Part shown: positions 44,924 to 58,024 of the stretch, piece after piece
Position numbering within the stretch: the stretch's first letter is position 1
How the letters are laid out: the number at the start of each line of letters is the position of its first letter
From: Lentinula raphanica
Taxonomy: Eukaryota; Basidiomycota; Agaricomycetes; Agaricales; Omphalotaceae
Assembly (NCBI GenBank): GCA_027919835.1
Contig: JANVFP010000003.1
Location: 744,001-808,000, forward strand
Length of the DNA stretch: 64,000 bases
Direction: 5' to 3'
The notes under the pieces: model-generated
Seen by the model: the letters and a program-made list of their open reading frames with translations, nothing else
The model's database searches: none
What the model was told of the DNA's origin: nothing
Translations under genes and position numbers: made by a program

Positions 44924-47025
44924 TCATTGTAGTGTAACACAACAAAATATCTGTGAACCCGACTCGATGCCTAGCCAAGCCAAGTCCTGAGACATGTCAG
45001 TCATTTCAGCCCAGCTATCGTCGTTCATCTTGAGCCACAGAGAACATCTAGAGGATCTGTCGATGCTCAGAGTCTTACGAAGTTTGAGATCAAAGATCCT
45101 GAGGGTCATGGTAGGCAGTACCCGCACTGTGACTGGATCTTTCCATTCGTCTTTTTCGGAAGGAGCACAAGCAGAAAGCTTTTGAACTTGAACTTCTAGA
45201 TGGAGAATGAGTTGCTAAAAGTCATGAGAAGAAAAAATATAGTATTATTTTTACCGATCAGTTTACTTCTAAGGCGATCCTGATGTGTCACAGAGGGGGA
45301 GATGGAAGGACCTGTTCCGTGTTCTTCGAGGCAATTTGTGTCGATAATGGGTGTACTAGGGAGTTGTTTCAAAAAGACTCACTGTCTAACAATTCTTTCA
45401 AGCGCGGATGCTCCCGCATTATCCCGGTCATGGACGAATTTGCCTCATCTAAACCGAGTCGCTGGGATATATACGAGAGATAGAGCAGTTCGCTATCGGT
45501 ACGTTCTTTCGTGGAAACCTGTACGATTTCATCATATCAGATAAAAGCTGTTGTTCCTGACCACTGAAGCCTGAGTGAGTCACGTACCGCGGTCGAATCT
45601 AAGATAGTCAAGGTAGGGATGCGAGCGATGATGAATGGCCTGCTGTATCGTATGTCTTCTCCGCCTTTGGATGCAGGCGGTTCAAGATGGTTCAGAAAAA
45701 AAGGAACCGGTGGGTCACAACTTTTTTGTAGGTATTCAGAAAATCGCAAGCTCACTTTCTACTAAGGGGTTTCCGATTATGGCTAGTGATGTCAAAGACG
45801 GAGACCATTTGGTTAGAGCATCCAAGTCATTCCAGCGCTTGATCCCATTAGAGCTAAGTGATATATGCTTGAGTTCTTTTAGCACGAACGAGTCGTCTGT
45901 TGGAAGAGGAATAGAGTCGATTTCGTTCGAGGTCACGATGAGCCGCTCTAATCTTAGACAGAGGTAGTACCAGCACATAAAGGGATTGATATCAGGTACG
46001 TACTGTTTGTATGCGCTAACAGATTGACATATGTGTGTCCAGATTTTGCATTGATTGCCTTCGAGATTGATACTGCGTATAGATGAGTGCGTATTAGGGG
46101 TATCCTCATTGCGTAGCTGGCAAAGTCGATTACTGCCTAGTTCTACCGATATAAGCTTTGGCATAAAGGAAGTGACTTGTTGCATCTGGCGCCATCCAAT
46201 TAGAGTCCCGTTCAGTTGTAGTTCAGTTAGGTTTTGGAATGAACTGGTCATTCTGACTGAATCTAGCGCGTCCTCAGCAAAGCGATTACGACTAGCAAAG
46301 AAATGATTTGAGCGGCTGTATCCATACGAGTCAAACTGTGGGGGCACAAACTTCAAGGCCAGCCTTTGTAACACCGGAAGTTCAACAGCTATATCTGCAA
46401 CTACGTTCCACGTAGAAAACAGATTTGCTGATAGATCCAACCCACGAATATCTGCGCGTTCATTATGAGGTCCGTGCTACGCTCAGTGGGCGCATCAGCT
46501 TACTAGGACACGTCTCACGGATGGATCCTGATTCATCGACTCTCGATACACATTCGTTCTCGAGGCTCACTTCGCGTAGACGCCCTAAGTTCGCAAATTT
46601 GTTTCTGATTTTATCGAGATTGACGGCCTCGACCTCAATAGCACCATTTGAGGAGCCCAATGTCACTTTTTCCATAGAAGCAGAGCCATGAAAGTCTTCA
46701 ATGTATTTTGCTTTGAGTGCTTGCAGGAAAGAGATACCACGTAGGACTTGGTTGGATGGTCGAATGAAGGATCCGGCATTTGGTATTCTATGTGATTGAT
46801 TTGGTTTGAGAATGACATTATCCGTATCTCTTTCACGAATAGCTCTCACCTACAGGAAAAGTATCGCTTACCATCCTTGACACCGTCGTGCTTGCCTCGG
46901 CAAGGATCGTCCCATTCGATTCCGAGCCAGAGGCCTGAGGTGTTCTCAACGTTTCCAGCGAATCTAACAGTGCCCAAATGACCGGAATAGCTGATGCGAT
47001 CGCCAACCAGTGGCACGGAATTCAT
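44924..47025 (-). CDS. TBCE: Tubulin-folding cofactor E
   Basis: Needed for alpha/beta-tubulin heterodimer assembly. An N-terminal CAP-Gly domain (VGDRISYSGHLGTVRFAG, then GLWLGIEWDDPCRGKHDG) precedes leucine-rich repeats (VELPVLQRLALKF, FQNLTELQLNGTLIGWRQM, KLISVELGSNRLCQL, LERLIVTSNEIDSIP, ELKHISLSSNGIKRW, SLTSLAIIGNPLVES) and the LRR cap IARIPTLTILDSTAVSTKERTDSELL. A C-terminal ubiquitin-like part follows (VRVLPTMTLRIFDLKL ending LGIESGSQIFCCVTLQ). The Met at 47025 (MNSVPLVGD) is the first in frame. The reading frame is complete when about seven introns are removed. The start is only 95 bp from the divergent HIBCH start. Confidence 0.9.
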
Positions 47026-47119
47026 TATCGTGATGGTCAAGAAAAGAGGTGGGAAAATTGAAGAGAGCGCTCGAATTCTCGGCTTGATTTTTGACCGCGG
47101 AATCCCGTTTGCATTTCAA

Positions 47120-48991
47120 ATGCGTCTACCAATATTCGCAAAAAGAGGCATGCCTTCAAGTGCTACTCGAAGAACTTGGGCTATTACCCGTCATATAATG
47201 ACCAACCCAGCCACCAGCGAGCAGGTCAGCCTTTCCACTGACGCGTACAAGCGGCTTGCTCATTAACATTTGTGTTTGTTCAGCCTCTAGTCTTGTATGA
47301 ATCGCAGCTTTCAGTCCGGACCTTCAAATTGAACCGTCCCGCAAAACTCAACTCCTTGAACGAGTCAATGATAGCTTCACTGCAGTCAAAGATTGAGGTC
47401 GGGCTCGCATTCATGGATGAAACACGGTTATTGATGTTAACACTGTATTAGTTTTGGAGGAATTCAGAGTTATGCAGTGTAATATGGGGAACTGGCGAAG
47501 GTAGAGCGTTCTGTGCTGGTGGAGACGTTCAAAGTGAGCAGCGCCTGGTCCTTCCAGTTTACATAGATACTCACACACCTGTCAGCCGTCGTCGAGGACG
47601 CTTCAAAACCAGAAACGAGAAATAGAGCCGTCGGTTTCTTCAACAAAGAGTAATTGCGAAACCTCACTGTGGTAATCGACTGAATGGTGCTGATCCTTAT
47701 CCTCTTAGGTTTGCCTTGGATTATCTCTTGTCCACATTGGATAAGCCTTACATCGCTATCATGGATGGGATCACTAGTTAGTGACTTTGTGTTAGCCGTT
47801 GTTTGAGTTGTCTGACCTCCGACTCTCAGTGGGTGGCGGTGTTGGACTCTCAGCTCCTGCTGCTTTTCGGATAGCCACTGAAAATACACTGTTTGCAATG
47901 CCAGAAACAAAAATCGGTTACTGTCCTGATGTTGGTGCTAGCCACTATCTCTCGAGACTTGATGGTGAACTGGGCACCTACTTGGCATTAACTGGGGATA
48001 GCTTATCGGGAAGAGCGGTGTTGTCAGTGATCGTATTCTGTGTTCCAGCCAATACCGAAACTGATTCTCATTTTTCCAGTGAACATGGCCTGGCAACACA
48101 CTTCGTTCCATCGCGGAGGGTTCCGATTTTGCTCGAAAGCATCTCAGCTCTTGAAACCCCAACCTTTGATCAGGTGAATGACCTGATTGAAGAGCATTGT
48201 TCCGAGCCGGAGCAACCCGATACACTCGTCTCGAAGCTAATTGGACCTGTGCGTGCTGCCTTGGATTTTTCATTCCGTCACGACAACGTAGAGGGCATTG
48301 TTCGAGATTTGACCGCCCTGTGCGAACATGGAGACTCTTCAATCAGCACTTGGGCATCAACGACACTGCAATCCCTGAACCTCAGGAGTCCTACTAGTTT
48401 GAAGGTTGCCTTGCGTGCTATTCGACGTGGTAAAACCCAATCAGTTCTACAGGCTCTGCAGATGGAATACCGAATCGCTGCAACACTATGCGTGAGTTCG
48501 TTCTTCACAAATTCTGGACGAGTTTTTGAGAATTTCTCCAGAATGGTGCAAGTCCTGATTTCGAAACCGGTGTCAACTTCGTTCTGGCGCAAAAGATCAA
48601 ACAAGGACGACCTAATTGGTCACCAGCGACCTTAGAGGAAGTGACTAACGAGATTGTGGACAGGTTTTTCAACGAAAAATCGCCTTATTTGGAATCAATG
48701 CCTGAATTCAAATATCCCTTCGCTCCAGGAGAGTCTCGCGATTATACAGAATATGCTCTACCAACTGAGACCGCCATCCGAGACATGGTCACTGGCGAGC
48801 ACCCGCAAGGAGGCGATACTGGTATCACTCTCGACGAACTTTTATCCTCGTTTGAGAATATCACAGACTCAAAGCTAGGAGTACGAGAAAAGATACGAGA
48901 GGTCGTTGCTCGCAGATGTGAATTGGTCGATAACGCTGACGGAAATCGCGTATGGTTGAAGTGGATCCATAATTTACAATTGCCACAGTGA
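47120..48991 (+). CDS. 3-hydroxyisobutyryl-CoA hydrolase, mitochondrial
   Basis: Valine-catabolism enzyme of the crotonase fold (HIBCH/EHD3 type). The N-terminus MRLPIFAKRGMPSSATRRTW is a mitochondrial presequence. Blocks: LVLYESQLSVRTFKLNRPAK, LNESMIASL, GRAFCAGGDV (oxyanion hole), FALDYLLSTLDKPYIAIMDG followed by MGGGVGLSA, FAMPETKIGYCPDVGASHYL (catalytic Glu and Asp), LALTGDSLSGRAV, HGLATHFVPS, and the C-terminal ECH extension with GRPNWSPATLEEV. About eight exons; the stop is at 48989-48991. All signature residues are present. Confidence 0.92.
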
Positions 48992-50199
48992 ACGAGAGGG
49001 AAGCCACTATCTATGTTTTGTCATCATACTATTTTCCGACTGCACTCATAATCATACACTTACAAATCCAATAACAAGGACTGGGACCTACTCGTCGCAA
49101 AAATCTGCCTCAATACGAACGTCAAGGGATGCGTCAGCAACATTTATGTCATCTATGAAGCTTGCTCTCAACATGAAATCCCTCTTAATTCGGAGGCAAT
49201 ATGATCTCGAGGATGCTTGAACGTAGCGATGACTCTACGATGACTCCGGATGAGTCAAGAACGAAGAATGCCATACGACGATCCTCGCAGCAGGTACAAG
49301 ACGCCCGGCCTTTAAACTAACATTTGCTTCCAAGGGTCCGACGAGGATGGATCGTTTAAGACGTTCTCGTCTCGGAACGCAAGCAAGAATACTTATACAT
49401 ATATCCTTTGAATCCGGGCAACATAGACCAAATTTCGGTTGGCCTTGAGGCTGTGACGATGAGTTTGCGGAAGGGCAACCCAACTTATCCCGCAAATAGT
49501 CAACATAGGCCAGATATCGGAGGACAGCCTCGAGAAGGGGTCCGCGATAGTTCGACTGTTGCTTGACCGTTGACGGGTCAAAGAGAACTGGTCAGCTTCA
49601 GATATCCGATCATCCGAGTCTGCTTCGGTTGTCGGTCGAGTGCTACATACGAGGGTTATCGCTAACTCCCCTAGGCCCTGGGTTTCCTCTTATCCTTTCA
49701 AGGCTCTGACTGGGATTCTCGGACATGATTCGACTCCAAGTCATCGATATACGTGTTGGAAACAATATTCAAATTTCGCCTGGATAACTTGTATGACAAG
49801 AGCACAATCAAGACGTGTCATGACAAAACCGAGGGTATAGCGATGCTATGTAGAGGTAAGACTCAAACAGAACAGCCATTCTATTCAACTGAGATATGAT
49901 TGAAGACCGACTGATTGTCTACAACCTGAGGCGTCATCGTGTATCTCGGTCTTCGCGATGAAATGAACTGAACTCAGTTCGAGGTTTGAGTTGTAGGGCC
50001 AGAAAAATCGTAACAACGGTCAACAGTGACCTCTTAGGAACTGGAGCATATCGGCAGTGCGATGGTTCGTTTCATACGAATCCACCACAGAGCTACAACG
50101 GTGTGTGAGTTTGGGAAGACAACCTATAAAAGCTGCCAATTGGAAGCAACAACAGTTTTCATTCTTCAAATAACCTACATTCCTCCACACTCGATCTAA
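48992..50199. other. Intergenic region, no supported gene
   Basis: About 1.2 kb between HIBCH and the dioxygenase gene. Several short open frames exist on both strands, none resembling a known protein. The last 150 bp should include the promoter of the next gene. Confidence 0.4.
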
Positions 50200-51690
50200 A
50201 TGAACTTCACACAACTACTTCCTTCTCCAAGCGACATTCAGTGCGCACTAGTGTCCACCTTGAGTACTTATCTCAGCAGGAGAAAAGTATCGAACACGAT
50301 AATCAGACCCCAGGAAGATTTCGATATCGACCCTATAACAGGATTCCTTCCCCCGGAAGCTCTGCCCCGTCTTCCTGCAGAGTACCAGATATGGGAAGAT
50401 GCATTGTCAGAAGCTCCAGAAGTCTTGCGGTTGAGCAATGACATGTCCGATGCTGCCCTGGCATTGCGAGAAGAAGGGGAGACATGGAGAATGGAGATCA
50501 GATCGGTAAGGGATCCAAATTACAACCAGGAACTAGTTGTTGAGCATTTTTGAAAACAGCGGCCGACTTTGGAAGTGAATTTGTTAAAAGACAATCCCCG
50601 CCTTCTCCAGCGAGCGCACGTCGTGCTCACATGGCTTGTTCAATATTATGTCCACTCGCTTCCGTCTCCTCATCCGCCAACACCCAAGAGGATACCCGCA
50701 TCATTGGCTGTTCCCCTTGTCAATGTGTCCCGAATGTTGGGCATCGCACCGATACTTACGTTTGCCGACACCATCACCTGGAATTGGGAGCTAATACGCC
50801 CTGACCAGCCGGCCACTATAGACAACATGAAACTCGCACACAACTTCTCTGGTACCGACGACGAACGCCATTTCTACCAAGTCCAGGCGGCTGTCGAGTT
50901 ACATGGTACTCAAGTGCTACGAATCATTGATGATTTCTATCGAATTCCGAACCTCGATGACTTGACTTCTGTCTTCAAGGTGGTCAAGGATTTGACCCGC
51001 CTGACCGCTGTGATTGAAGAAATCAGTGAGCTAATCCAGTCAATGAGGAGTGCCTGTGATCCCCATGTGTTTTATTGGGATATTCGCCCATGGGAGGGAG
51101 GCAGCGATTCCAAAGGCCCCTCACATCCTGGATGGATCTACGAGGGCGTCGATCCTTCAGCGCCGGAACTCCAGTATCTTAGCGGTCCCTCTGGTGGACA
51201 GAGCGTAGTCATGCATGCCCTCGACCTCTTCCTCGACATCGATCACAAACTCCAAACGAGACGTCACCCAGGACCAAGTGCAGAAAACAAGAGAGCTGAT
51301 CGCGGGTTCATGGAACGTATGCGGCGGTACATGCTCGGAAAACATCGCGCATATCTGGAGCAAATCGAAAATTCACCACGGTCGATTCGGGAATTGGCAC
51401 AGCATACTGCTGTTCTTAGAGAGCCATACAACAATGCGGTGAAGGCTTTGAAGAGTTTACGCACTCTCCATATGCGTATTGCCTGTTTGTATGTGATCAA
51501 TATGTCAAAGACAGCGAATCCGCGATCTGTCTGTCCGGTGGCTGTTATGATGGAGCGTCAGGCGAACACTATGGAAGCAAGGGGTCGAGATGAGAAACGG
51601 GATCCGATTCGTGGTACCGGCGGAACCGACCTGGTCACTCTGTTGAAGGCTGGTAGAGATGCAACAGCCAGAGCGGTATTGGAGAAATAG
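50200..51690 (+). CDS. Indoleamine 2,3-dioxygenase-like haem protein
   Basis: Two exons (50200-50505 and 50560-51690) give 478 residues. Opens with DIDPITGFLPPEALPRLPAE, the usual start of the fungal IDO fold; then a helical region with SLAVPLVNVSRMLGIAPILT and DTITWNWEL, NFSGTDDERHFYQVQAAVEL, RPWEGG and GWIYEGVD. The proximal haem-ligand region is SGPSGGQSVVMHALDLFLDI followed by DHK, and RYMLGKHRAYLEQIE follows. The family opens the indole ring of tryptophan to N-formylkynurenine, feeding NAD synthesis. Fungal genomes usually hold several IDO paralogues with different substrate affinity; which one this is cannot be told by reading. Confidence 0.88.
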
Positions 51691-52163
51691 ATTCGAATAC
51701 TGGGGGGGAGGGGGCACAGGGCTTGATATCGAAATCGGAAAGGGCATATAGAGCTTTGTGGTCATCAGAAAAGAGGGATTGAATCCCTCGTTATCCGGAG
51801 TAAGTGCCATGATATGGCTGTAATAACTGTAATGATCAGATAGACGTTCGCAAATGGCTGTTATTTATATTAACTTATCATTATTATCTGCAGGAGCTTC
51901 GATGTTCAATGTTATTTATGTAATGCTTTCAAGTAATAGCAGTAGTAGTATTAGTGTAGTATTTGCACCACTTACAATCAGTAATTCAATCAGCAATCCC
52001 GCAGTGGTATTTGAGCCTTGAGGAGTGTTGAGAGTGAGTTCGGCTACTCCGGCAGACTGCCGCTTCGGCTCAAGCGCGACAATGAGTCATGACTCATTGT
52101 CACACTGTGACTTCAAACAAAACGCGCTTGGTCACAAGCTGAGACGTTTTACTCCAAACCACG
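51691..52163. promoter_or_regulatory. RPA1 upstream region
   Basis: About 470 bp with AT-rich runs near 51830-51990 and a perfect 24-bp palindrome at 52078-52101, which is listed separately. The start codon of RPA1 follows at 52164. Confidence 0.45.
52078..52101. promoter_or_regulatory. 24-bp perfect palindrome with two overlapping AP-1/Gcn4-type sites
   Basis: The half-site GACAATGAGTCA is followed directly by its exact reverse complement. This places TGAGTCA and TGACTCA head to head, 63 bp upstream of the RPA1 start codon. TGA(G/C)TCA is the bZIP consensus for Gcn4/AP-1 factors. Confidence 0.6.
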
Positions 52164-54497
52164 ATGAGCTTCCAACTCGACACGGGCATTTGCCAACGAA
52201 TCAACAGCGCTACTCCCAATGAGGATGAACTCTTTGGTCATTCTCATACCCTTCAAGTGCTCTCCTTGAAAAAAGTTGGTAAACAACAGGAGAATACGAA
52301 TCTTCCCTCTGATCGTTACCGTATCGTCTTGTCGGACGGCGCGCATTTCCTACAAGCCATGTTGGCGACTCAGCTCAATGATATGGTAGTAGAAGAACAT
52401 CTCAAGAGATACACCGTAGTATGTGTAGAGAGGCTGTCTTGTAACTATGTGCAAGAAAAGCGGTGAGCGACGCGTTTCTTCAACTGTAGTCAAGTCACTT
52501 ATTCACTTATTGTAACGCAGTCTCATCATTATCATGGCCTTACGAATCCTTGGACAAGAGGACAAGAAGATAGGAGAACCAGTTCCTATCGATACAAATA
52601 CAACTCATTCGGAGGCTCCGACTCCTGCGCCCGAAAAGCCTCTTCGACAGCCTACTGCTCAATCCACTTCCAACAGCAATGCTTCAACGCCATCTGCCAG
52701 TCGTCCTCCCCAGAGGGGCAACTGGCATCCTATCGAGGGTCTTAGTCCTTATCAGAACAATTGGACAATCAAAGCAAGAGTAACGCAAAAGTCAGAACTC
52801 AAATCGTATTCAAACGCACGCGGGGAAGGCAAGGTATTCAACGTGACTTTTATGGATGAAACGGGTGAAATCAGAGCCACCGCGTTCAACGCTATCGCCG
52901 ATAACCTTTACCCCAAATTGGAGGAAGGGAAGGTTTACTACGTCTCTAAAGGGAAAGTCAACCTCGCGAAGAAAAAATTCTCCAATGTTCAGAATGATTT
53001 CGAGATCACTCTAGAGGCTAAATCCGAGATTGAAGAGGTATGATTTGCCTATATGTAACACTTCCTTATCTGAGCATATCTATTCCAGTGTCTGGAAACA
53101 TCGAATCTTCCTATGATCAAGTATAGCTTTGTAACTTTGCAGGAGCTGCAAGATTTGCCCAAGGACTCTACTTGTGGTATGTACGCCTAATCGTACAGGT
53201 ATTTACTGGCCTCATTGCCTAGCAGATGTGATTGGCATCCTGAAGGATTACGGAGATGTTTCTGAGATTACTTCTCGAGCCACTAGTCGCACTGTCAGCA
53301 TTTCAAATCATCTCGAATGCTCATGTGATTATCTAACTCCAACCTCTTCTTTGCAGATGAAGAAGAGAGAATTGACACTGGTCGATAAGTCAGGGTTCTC
53401 AGTGAGGTTGACCCTCTGGGGCAACCAAGCCGAAAATTTCAGCCCTGATGAACAAAACCCTGTAATCGCTTTCAAGGGTGTCAAAGTCGGCGATTATGGA
53501 GGTCAGTGTCCTGTTTCGTCAACAGTAAATGACTTGAGCTGAATGTTCTTTCCTCCTCCAGGACGCTCCCTTGGAATGGTAGCAAGTGCGACCATGACCC
53601 AAAATCCCGATATCCCCGAATCGCATGCTCTCCGAGGCTGGTACGACTCCGCCGGCAGTGAATCCACCTTCCAATCCCACAGTAACGCCAACGGATCGTT
53701 CACTGGCTCAGGTGGAGCCGGGTTCAATCGCGCAGAGCTCAAACCCCTGCTCGAGATGAAGCTCGAAGCGAACCGGATCCCCGACTCGGACGAGAAACCG
53801 GTGTATTTCTCTACGAGGGCGACGGTGATGCATATTCGGAGCGAGAATATTGCGTATCCCGCGTGCGAGACCTGTAACAAGAAGGTCGTTGAGGAGGGGG
53901 GCTCTTGGAGATGTGACAAGTGTGATAAGGTGTTGAGTGGGCCTACGTACAGGTAAACCAGCGTTTTGTCCTACTCTCTTCTTCTCCAAGTGTTGAATTC
54001 CCTTTTTCCAGATATATCATGTCCTTCGCGGTTTCCGATCACACCGGTCAATCCTGGTTCCAAGGGTTCAACGACGTTGGTGATACGCTCTTTGGGAAAT
54101 CCGCGAACGAGATCACAGAGATCAAGGTACTTAAATTGAGGGTTCAATTGGACGTACGAGTTGTGCGACTGATTGTAATTTTTTTTCTTCAGGACAGTGA
54201 CGATGCACAGTACAATCTCATTCTGGCCAAAGCCTGCTGCAAGTCTTACAACTTTCTGCTTCGCGCGAAACGCGATTCTTATAATGTTCGTCTGACGTTT
54301 ATCCTATCTTCTTGACCTTGACTCACGATGTCCATCGACCCTTCGACATTTAGGACAACAACCGTATCAGGTACGGGGTCTCTCGCATCCTTCCGTTGAA
54401 CTACAAGGAAGAATGCGAAGCCCTGCTCAACCTGATGGACACCCCTTGGGGTCAACAGGAGTTGAAGACGGAGTCGAACGACATGATGGTGTTCTAA
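52164..54497 (+). CDS. RFA1: Replication protein A large subunit (RPA70)
   Basis: Single-stranded DNA-binding protein for replication, repair and recombination. The N-terminal OB domain ([20 protein letters not shown]), a Ser/Thr/Pro linker, DNA-binding domain A ([20 protein letters not shown] and [18 protein letters not shown]), domain B ([52 protein letters not shown]), and domain C with its zinc ribbon CETCNKK...CDKC followed by [20 protein letters not shown]. The end reads [11 protein letters not shown]...MMVF. About nine exons; the stop is at 54495-54497. Length near 600 residues matches fungal RPA1. Confidence 0.93.
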
Positions 54498-55221
54498 ATG
54501 AAAAACGAATCTTGGGCTGTATGAAAATCGCGCTTTTATTCTACTACTGATTCTTGTACCATAGTCACTTCACGTAGTGCGCCTGCTTATATTCTGTACT
54601 ATACATACTTCTTGGTGAAACCTACAAATTCGGGGTTGCGAACTTTGGATACATTCCACGCAAGTCGCAAATGGGCCATGGCTGTCATGATTCAATGGAA
54701 AGCACGAGTAATCATTGAATCATGAATGAGACTCCAGCGAATGAGGGAATGTATCATTGTATGTTTCTGGGCACGAAAACAAAACGAAAACAACTATGTA
54801 CAGTGTACACTAACTGCGTACTCTGTGTACGGAGTGCAAATTATCAGTCATGTATTGAGAGGAGCACTCAGGAGTCAGCACATCATCGATACTATAGTGG
54901 GTAGACTAAGTAATCAGCAAAACCCACTCAGCAATTTTGATACATGCCCGTGGGAATGACTGTACTCATCGATTCTTGAAAAATTCTTCCATCTTCTTGG
55001 ATCTCTTGCTCAAATTTTGAGTATTCTCCTGCCTTTGGCAACACGATATCTGCTGGCCAGAGACTTGTGTCACCCCATCGTTGTACGTATTTTCGCTGTT
55101 TGAAAAAACGGGCACAAAGATCTAACTTTGACACGACTTAGGCCCTAGTGGTCCTCCTTTTGACAATCAACTCTTTCGAGTTCTTTCAAAATCATAGTAA
55201 CAATCGAGTCTTGGGTCGACG
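54498..55221. other. Intergenic region, no supported gene
   Basis: About 720 bp between RPA1 and the secreted protein gene. Nothing recognisable apart from presumed promoter sequence before 55222. Confidence 0.4.
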
Positions 55222-56737
55222 ATGCCAATTCGAACTTTGCTATCCGTCTATGTTCTGGCTACTGCGCTCCTCGGTTCTTTCGCTGTTGGTCGTCCTATGC
55301 CAAGTACCCCCTCTTCCCAACTCCAAAGTTTCCCTGGATCTCATAACCAGATCGCGCGCAGGGAAGATAGTGGGTTGATCTAACTACGTCTCGTTTTGTG
55401 AGAGGCTGATAAAGCTCTACCAGGTCCAGACTATCATCCTCACTTGCAACGCCGACAACAGTTCTCCGAGCCTGAGCTCCTACAGATCGGTCGTGTAGGA
55501 CCGGATGGTCAATATCTTCTCCGAAGCGAACCATATGCTACTCCTGGTCCCACAGGCCTTCTTGTTGGAACGGAATTCTTCGATCTCCCATCATCGAAAT
55601 TCATGACAACCAACTTTCCTGTCCCAGATCCCAGCCAGTACTCGCGATATTTCCAGTCCTTGGAGGTCACCGTGGAGTTTGGCTCAGATGAGGTCAAAAC
55701 CAAGGCTTTTGCATCCTTGAGAGATCTGAGCTATCTCAGAAAAGAATGCAAGCGACCGAATGGGTTTGTAAATGATCTTGACTACATCGATTGCGCTCTG
55801 GTTATCATGGAGCCGTATGTCGTGGGTCAGGATAAGGACCGTATATTGGACAAAATTTGGGGAAAGTACAAAGATAACGCTAGTGAGTCTCTTACTATAT
55901 ATATACAAAGGGCAGCAGGATTAACCTGCGCAGTATCATCCTCTCAGTCCGCTTCTGCTGCTCCTCCTGCTCCTCCAAGTGTTGCTGCTCCTGCTCCTGC
56001 TCCCGGTTCTGTTGCTCCTCAGATGGTGCAACCCGCGCCTGTTCTTGCTGCTCCCGTTCAGATTGTGCAACCGGCTTGTGGTAGGTTTGGATAAAACTAG
56101 ATTCTAGTCTGTAAATGCTGATCCAACCATATCAGACTCTGAGTCTCATCCTTCAAACACTCGAACCAGTTATTTGAGGTTTGGTCGTATAAAACCGTCA
56201 ACAAATTGTTGGAGAACCGCAGCATCCTCACATCGGCATGATGATATATATGTCTTCATGATAGACGACCACTGTTTTGATTATCCATCGATCGCCAAAC
56301 CGGCGGACACAGCAGAGAAGCCCCCCCTTCAACTTCGCACCAAGTTACAAAGCGGTTCATCAGAGTCGATGAAGTTCAACCTCCTTTATTACACAACCCT
56401 CAAAACACGCGTGTACCTAGATGAACACTCAAGGAAAGAGGTCTTCGGAACACTCGGAGATCTTGAACAACTCAGGGTCGCATGCGGTAGGACGAGGAAG
56501 ATTGAAGGTAGTTTTGACTATGCTGATTGCGCTGTGAACTACGTTGGGAAGTCGGAGTACGTCATGGATCCAGACTGGTCCGATTGGAAAGAGGTTTGGG
56601 ATGGTATCAAAGCCAAACGGAAGGAGGACATCAAAGCTAAAGCGGCTAAAAACGCGGATAAAAGGGCTAGGGTTGCTCAGGCCGCTGGAGGTAAAGCTGC
56701 TGAAGCCAGGCCAAGTAAGCGTAGGAAGACTCAATGA
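55222..56737 (+). CDS. Secreted protein with two copies of an unknown ~75-residue domain
   Basis: Starts MPIRTLLSVYVLATALLGSF, a signal peptide ending near VGRP. After joining a 60-nt intron (from 55369) the mature part has a dibasic HLQRRQQF and then a first domain: VTVEFGSDEVKTKAFASLRD, LSYLRKECKRP, DYIDCALVIMEPYV. A Pro/Ala/Val-rich linker (PPAPPSVAAPAPAPG) follows, then a second related domain: FNLLYYTTLKTRVYLDEHSR, LEQLRVACGRTRKI, DYADCAVNYVGKSEYV. The tail is Lys/Ala-rich and ends RPSKRRKTQ. The shared pattern is F(G)-SLRDL...LR-C-R...DY-DCA, with one Cys pair each. The exon from 56146 runs in one frame across what could instead be two adjacent genes. I do not recognise the family. Confidence 0.65.
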
Positions 56738-57879
56738 TCTCAATGGATTCAACGTGAGTGACTTATCATGGACACTCCTGGAGCTCCCCCGCGCGTAGTA
56801 GGATTATCATTGACATGCCTTTGCAGTGAAGAACATAGTGTAGTTAACTTATCTTCATAGATGCTTCGTTTATGAACAAATTTCACTTTTTGCTTTGTGA
56901 CAGGGGACGAAAGATCAGTCGGCCCACTGGTAATCGTCATAGCTCGAATCTGCGTTGGCTATCCCTCACGAGTCACCCGCTTCGGGTTCGTTTCCAAAAT
57001 GGATGGATTGAAAAAGAACGACTCGAGTCGGTCGCCCGGAATCTTCAGTGGTGACCGTATCTGACACGTCCTACATTTCAACATCAACGGTGTTATTGAA
57101 CATTGTTGCCGGGACCACTGTACGTGTACAGTAGGATATCAACGAGAACAAGTTGGTTCAGCTCGATACCTGAGGCAGGGAACCTGAAACGCAGGTTGTA
57201 CTCTGTTGTACTAGGTTGTACTGGTAGTGTTGAAGCCTGTGCAAGCAGAGCCGAAGCTCCCGACGGAAGGAGACGGAAGGAGAGTACTAGATGAGGATAG
57301 AGCACCGCGATAACAGCACAGAGGGTCTTGACGAGCGTAGATTGAGGAGCTTGTATGGCAAGTTTGGGAGGTGTTCAGTTCTTCTGAAGCATGCCCCTGA
57401 GACTGTAGTGTGCAAAATCTGAAGTCGAGCTCGGTGCTGGCTTGCTCGTGGGGTCGAATTGGTCAGATTGACGCCTATTGACGCTGGAGTTCGAATGAAA
57501 AAAGAAGTTGAATTTGTACAAATATCAATCAACAAACACAACACGTCTTTTGCATGTGACTCTGCGGCATCTTCGGCACGTGTGAATCTTCCGGTGCTGC
57601 CGGACATCACAGCACCAAAATGGTAATTTGGTTTTAGAGAGATATGTGCGAGGGTTCAAACAAGCAGAGGATACGCGAGGGTGCAAAAGAAAATTAACCT
57701 ATGGTTATCTATGACATTTGAAACAATGTTTGAAATTATTGAACTGGAGGATAAAATTTGAATCCATCCTGTGCTTCATTTTGCTGCCTCAAACACCACA
57801 CATCTGAAGGTCTGGGTGTGTAGATGGCAATGATCCACGCGCAACACTGCGCAACATCAGCTCTCATCAGCCAAGTAAC
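56738..57879. other. Intergenic region, no supported gene
   Basis: About 1.1 kb before the presumed LTR. A short direct repeat (GTTGTACTCTGTTGTACTAG and GTTGTACTGG) lies near 57196-57224 and a doubled GACGGAAGGA near 57260-57281. No gene supported. Confidence 0.4.
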
Positions 57880-58024
57880 TGTAGCGGTCGTGAACGAACC
57901 GCGAGCATTTCCTTATCTCAAACGTATGACAAATCCTTCATATCTTATCTATGCCCTATGTTCCATGCCCTATGCCGAATCTCTCATATATTTCTCATTA
58001 TGGATACCTTATGCTCTCGTACAG

